A DNA stretch of 23,971 nt. It comes from a virus. Position numbers and translations under genes: made by a program. Below are positions 22,076 to 23,971 of the stretch, piece after piece. The notes beneath the pieces are model-generated. The model ran no database searches. It saw only the letters and a list, made by a program, of their open reading frames with translations, and had not been told where the DNA came from. The stretch covers positions 1 through 23,971 of IMG/VR virus record IMGVR_UViG_3300032241_000305; one strand, 5' to 3'. Numbering within the stretch: position 1 is the stretch's first letter; each line of letters starts with the position of its first letter.

Positions 22076-22806
22076 TTATAAAGTACATTTGCCCAGTCGG
22101 CATGATCTTCGGCCGTAGGATGGGTCGGTAAAATGCCGCCATTCTGTATCTTTTGATATGTTCTCCAAAAAGTCTTTGATTCGTCTACTGGACAATAGTA
22201 TTCGGATCCAATTAAATTGAATATGCTAGTAGCATGTAAGGGTATTTGTGTAGGATTAATAGCATCTATACCGTTAAATTGCAATACAGTTACACCTAGT
22301 TTGTTAGCTAGACTAGTTAATGCTACGCTATAATTAATCAATAATTCTATTTGATAAAATTCGTGTGCCCAGTGGTTTAAAAAATAATGATACAAACCTG
22401 TAAATTGCTTTTGTACTGAAGGATCAGAAATTTCAGCAGGACCTAAATTTAGATAAGGTCCAGATTCTTGTCCTGGATGATTTTTTTGATTGTAAATTTT
22501 ATCAACTTGAAATTTAAAAGGATTTACAATTTCTATTCTAGCACGACCGCTCCATTGAACAACTACGACTCCATTAGTGCCTAGTTCGTCGACATACTTT
22601 GCCATATCTTCCATGGCTATACGAAAAATGCTACTGTTACTTCTGCCAGGCCAGCCGCGGTTAATTAACTGTTTTGCATTGAGTAATTTTCCAAACTGTG
22701 CCGGATATGCTAGTAATTTGTCTTCGGGGAGGCTTTCTCCTAGTTCGGTTATCTCGCTGCCCCAGGTCAAACTGCATCCGACAGCTAATACCCAATCTTT
22801 AGTCAT
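22039..22806 (-). CDS. SGNH-hydrolase-like protein
   Basis: A 255-residue protein of SGNH/GDSL type. Block I is VGCSLTWG with nucleophile candidate S12. Block II is NRGWPGRSNSS (about 49-59, Gly and Asn of the oxyanion hole). Block III is VVVVQWSGRAR, replacing the usual GxND. The C-terminal block is LPTHPTAEDHADWA, where the HP pair is present but the Asp normally three residues before that His is Leu, so the catalytic triad may be incomplete. I recall similar GCSxTxG proteins in cyanophages and relatives, of unknown substrate. Members of the wider superfamily are esterases or carbohydrate acetylesterases. The start lies 5 nt after the oxygenase gene stop, with a TATAAATG-like element but no Shine-Dalgarno sequence. 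The 3' end overlaps the convergent HAD-like gene by 37 nt. Neighbouring carbamoyltransferase and oxygenase suggest a modification pathway. Confidence 0.78.
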   Translation of the reverse strand: MTKDWVLAVGCSLTWGSEITELGESLPEDKLLAYPAQFGKLLNAKQLINRGWPGRSNSSIFRIAMEDMAKYVDELGTNGVVVVQWSGRARIEIVNPFKFQVDKIYNQKNHPGQESGPYLNLGPAEISDPSVQKQFTGLYHYFLNHWAHEFYQIELLINYSVALTSLANKLGVTVLQFNGIDAINPTQIPLHATSIFNLIGSEYYCPVDESKTFWRTYQKIQNGGILPTHPTAEDHADWANVLYNYMLEIQSAKLA

Positions 22807-22811
22807 TACAT

Positions 22812-23558
22812 TTATACTGTTAGTGATCTATCTTTAAGATACATTTCATATCCTTCCATAGTGTCGGGATCGTCTAATAAGTGATGTGGTCGCCATGGAT
22901 TAGATAATGTATTACTTTCCATAGACAAGTCATATGCAATACTAATTCTCAAATCGTCTCCGGTATACATTGAGCTTTCGTGAGGAATGTAGCTAGGAAA
23001 AAATATCATGCTGCTTGCCTTGGTGGCAAATGCTTCGCTTTGATCGACACGAATAGGACTATTAAGTTTTAGTGTAGTGTCATTTGTAGTAAGATAATAA
23101 GTACCACTTAGATAAGCTGTTTCGTCCGCCATGTGATGGTGCAAACTGATCCATTCACCTTTTCTTAACACATTGGCCCACGCATGAATATAAATTTTTA
23201 CCCTAGGATAGTTTAACTCTTTTAAAAACAACAAATAGTTTTTTCGAACAATATGAAACAATTTCTCCATCTCGGGAGTCATAACAAAACGTTCAAGCTG
23301 ATCTCCGCCTTTAACGTTTTTATCCCAGAACAAGCTGTGCTGTTTCCAATGCTGAGTATAAGCATAAGGATCTTTTTCACCTTTTGGAACTTCGCTGACT
23401 AACTTTTCTGTAGTAATCTGTTGTTCATAAACTAACACTTGTTCTGTTAGTTTTTTAATCAGTTCCGGAGACCCTTCTTTTGCCGAGTATATAGGCATTT
23501 TAAGATTTGGGGCAAAACGATTTTGAGGTTTTACTGAATTAAACCAAATGACTGCCAT
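22812..23558 (-). CDS. 2-oxoglutarate/Fe(II)-dependent oxygenase family protein
   Basis: A 248-residue protein starting MAVIWFNSVKPQNRF. I chose ATG 23558 because GAGGAA lies about 7 nt upstream, while the ATG 48 nt earlier lies inside the upstream gene. The C-terminal half has the double-stranded beta-helix signature of the TIGR02466/PF13759 group: WANVLRKGEWISLHHHMADE (128-146), then YLSGTYYL, and FFPSYIPHESSMYTGDDLRISIAYDL (187-211). Candidate iron ligands are H140 or H142 with D145/E146, and distal H193; R204 would bind 2-oxoglutarate. Proteins of this group are common in T4-like cyanophages and their substrates are mostly unknown; protein prolyl hydroxylation is one suggestion. The N-terminal 100 residues are Lys/Glu-rich and helical. 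It lies 4 nt after the carbamoyltransferase stop and 5 nt before the SGNH gene, so the three form one operon. Confidence 0.85.
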   Translation of the reverse strand: MAVIWFNSVKPQNRFAPNLKMPIYSAKEGSPELIKKLTEQVLVYEQQITTEKLVSEVPKGEKDPYAYTQHWKQHSLFWDKNVKGGDQLERFVMTPEMEKLFHIVRKNYLLFLKELNYPRVKIYIHAWANVLRKGEWISLHHHMADETAYLSGTYYLTTNDTTLKLNSPIRVDQSEAFATKASSMIFFPSYIPHESSMYTGDDLRISIAYDLSMESNTLSNPWRPHHLLDDPDTMEGYEMYLKDRSLTV

Positions 23559-23562
23559 AGTG

Positions 23563-23971
23563 TTATTCCTCGGAATTGCCCATTTCCTGCAAGTTGTAAG
23601 GTACACTAATCAATTTACCAATTTCTGGCAAGTACAGATAGTTTAAATTGCTATTTCTCAGTGTGTTTAGTGCATCATCGATAGTTTCAACTAACGGGTC
23701 TCCACCAAGATTGAAACTTGTATTAAACAAAATAGGAACATTCGTTAGTTTGTAAAACTCATTAATCAACCTATAATAGTTTTTATTTTCTTCTTCTGTC
23801 ACTGTTTGTATACGACAAGTACCATCTACGTGAATAATGTTAGGAATCTTGTCTTCGACACCTGGTTGACAATTAACTGCGTACATCATGAATGGGCTGG
23901 CTTCCATACCTCTGAGATCAAACCAATCATGCACATACTCTTTCATAATTGTGCCGGCAAATGGACGGAAC
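23563..23971 (-). CDS. Carbamoyltransferase (NodU/CmcH family), C-terminal part; 5' end cut by window edge
   Basis: A partial gene: the frame is open through the right edge (codons for FRPFAGTI precede the first Met in view), so the true start lies outside. The 136 codons seen match the C-terminal domain of NodU/CmcH/TobZ O-carbamoyltransferases: RPFAGT...DWFDLRGMEASPFMMY, HVDGTCRIQTV, a YYRLINEFYKLTNVPIL segment, the signature NTSFNLGGDPLVET and a DALNTL helix. These enzymes transfer a carbamoyl group from carbamoyl phosphate, via an adenylate, to a hydroxyl on a sugar, antibiotic or nucleoside; the N-terminal catalytic domain (with its metal-binding His residues) should lie just to the right. 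In phages the acceptor could be a modified base or a glycan. It is followed 4 nt later by the oxygenase and then the SGNH gene. Confidence 0.9.
   Translation of the reverse strand, partial: FRPFAGTIMKEYVHDWFDLRGMEASPFMMYAVNCQPGVEDKIPNIIHVDGTCRIQTVTEEENKNYYRLINEFYKLTNVPILFNTSFNLGGDPLVETIDDALNTLRNSNLNYLYLPEIGKLISVPYNLQEMGNSEE

Noticed and set aside
22809-22816. TATAAATG as a late promoter for the SGNH gene
   Set aside because: It lacks the invariant final A, lies only 2 nt before the ATG and overlaps the upstream stop codon; co-transcription with the oxygenase explains expression.
1-23971. tRNA genes, CRISPR arrays, insertion sequences or attachment sites
   Set aside because: No cloverleaf-like CCA-flanked segments, no regularly spaced repeats outside coding fibre genes, and no terminal inverted repeats or transposase motifs were seen; a dedicated scan would be needed to exclude them fully.

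Overview
This window is part of the late structural region of a T4-like myovirus genome. The recognisable proteins are gp13, gp15, gp16, gp18, gp19 and gp4 homologues, a probable gp14 and a gp54/gp19-type tube-fold protein. They carry the sequence style I associate with uncultured aquatic T4-like phages, such as cyanophage or Pelagibacter myophage relatives. The lineage assignment rests on recalled family resemblance and no database search was possible. The DNA is AT-rich, coding density is very high, there are no long intergenic gaps, and I see no tRNA, rRNA, CRISPR array or insertion sequence.

Layout, left to right. Positions 1-8849 form one minus-strand block, read right to left: a giant tail sheath (gp18), tail tube (gp19), a hairpin terminator, a tube-fold protein with a highly acidic tail, a small conserved protein, head-completion nuclease-fold gp4, small terminase gp16, and two uncharacterised virion-type proteins, the last running off the left edge. 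Positions 8964-9918 hold a small non-structural island: a plus-strand Cys/His (HNH-type) zinc protein converging on a minus-strand dNMP kinase that has its own sigma70-like promoter. At about 10.76-10.81 kb two late promoters diverge: gp13 to the left, and a gp14-like protein, gp15 and a Nudix hydrolase to the right. A bidirectional terminator at 14.2 kb separates these from a minus-strand tail-fibre/adhesin block (14234-21444): a 615-residue fibre-like protein, a glycine-rich gene apparently split by a frameshift, a 201-residue repeat protein and a 1429-residue structural protein.

The right end (21.5-24 kb) is accessory. A plus-strand protein resembles D,D-heptose bisphosphate phosphatase (GmhB) but has lost every catalytic motif. 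It converges on a minus-strand series: carbamoyltransferase C-terminus, 2-oxoglutarate/Fe(II) oxygenase, SGNH-hydrolase-like protein. Together these look like a small-molecule or glycan-modification cassette, though the substrate is unknown.

Regulation is unusually readable. Seven NATAAATA octamers, matching the T4 late-promoter consensus, sit just upstream of genes or gene groups. Two lie exactly 5 nt before the ATG with no Shine-Dalgarno sequence, which predicts leaderless late mRNAs. The other five leave room for a short leader, and four of those contain a clear ribosome-binding site.
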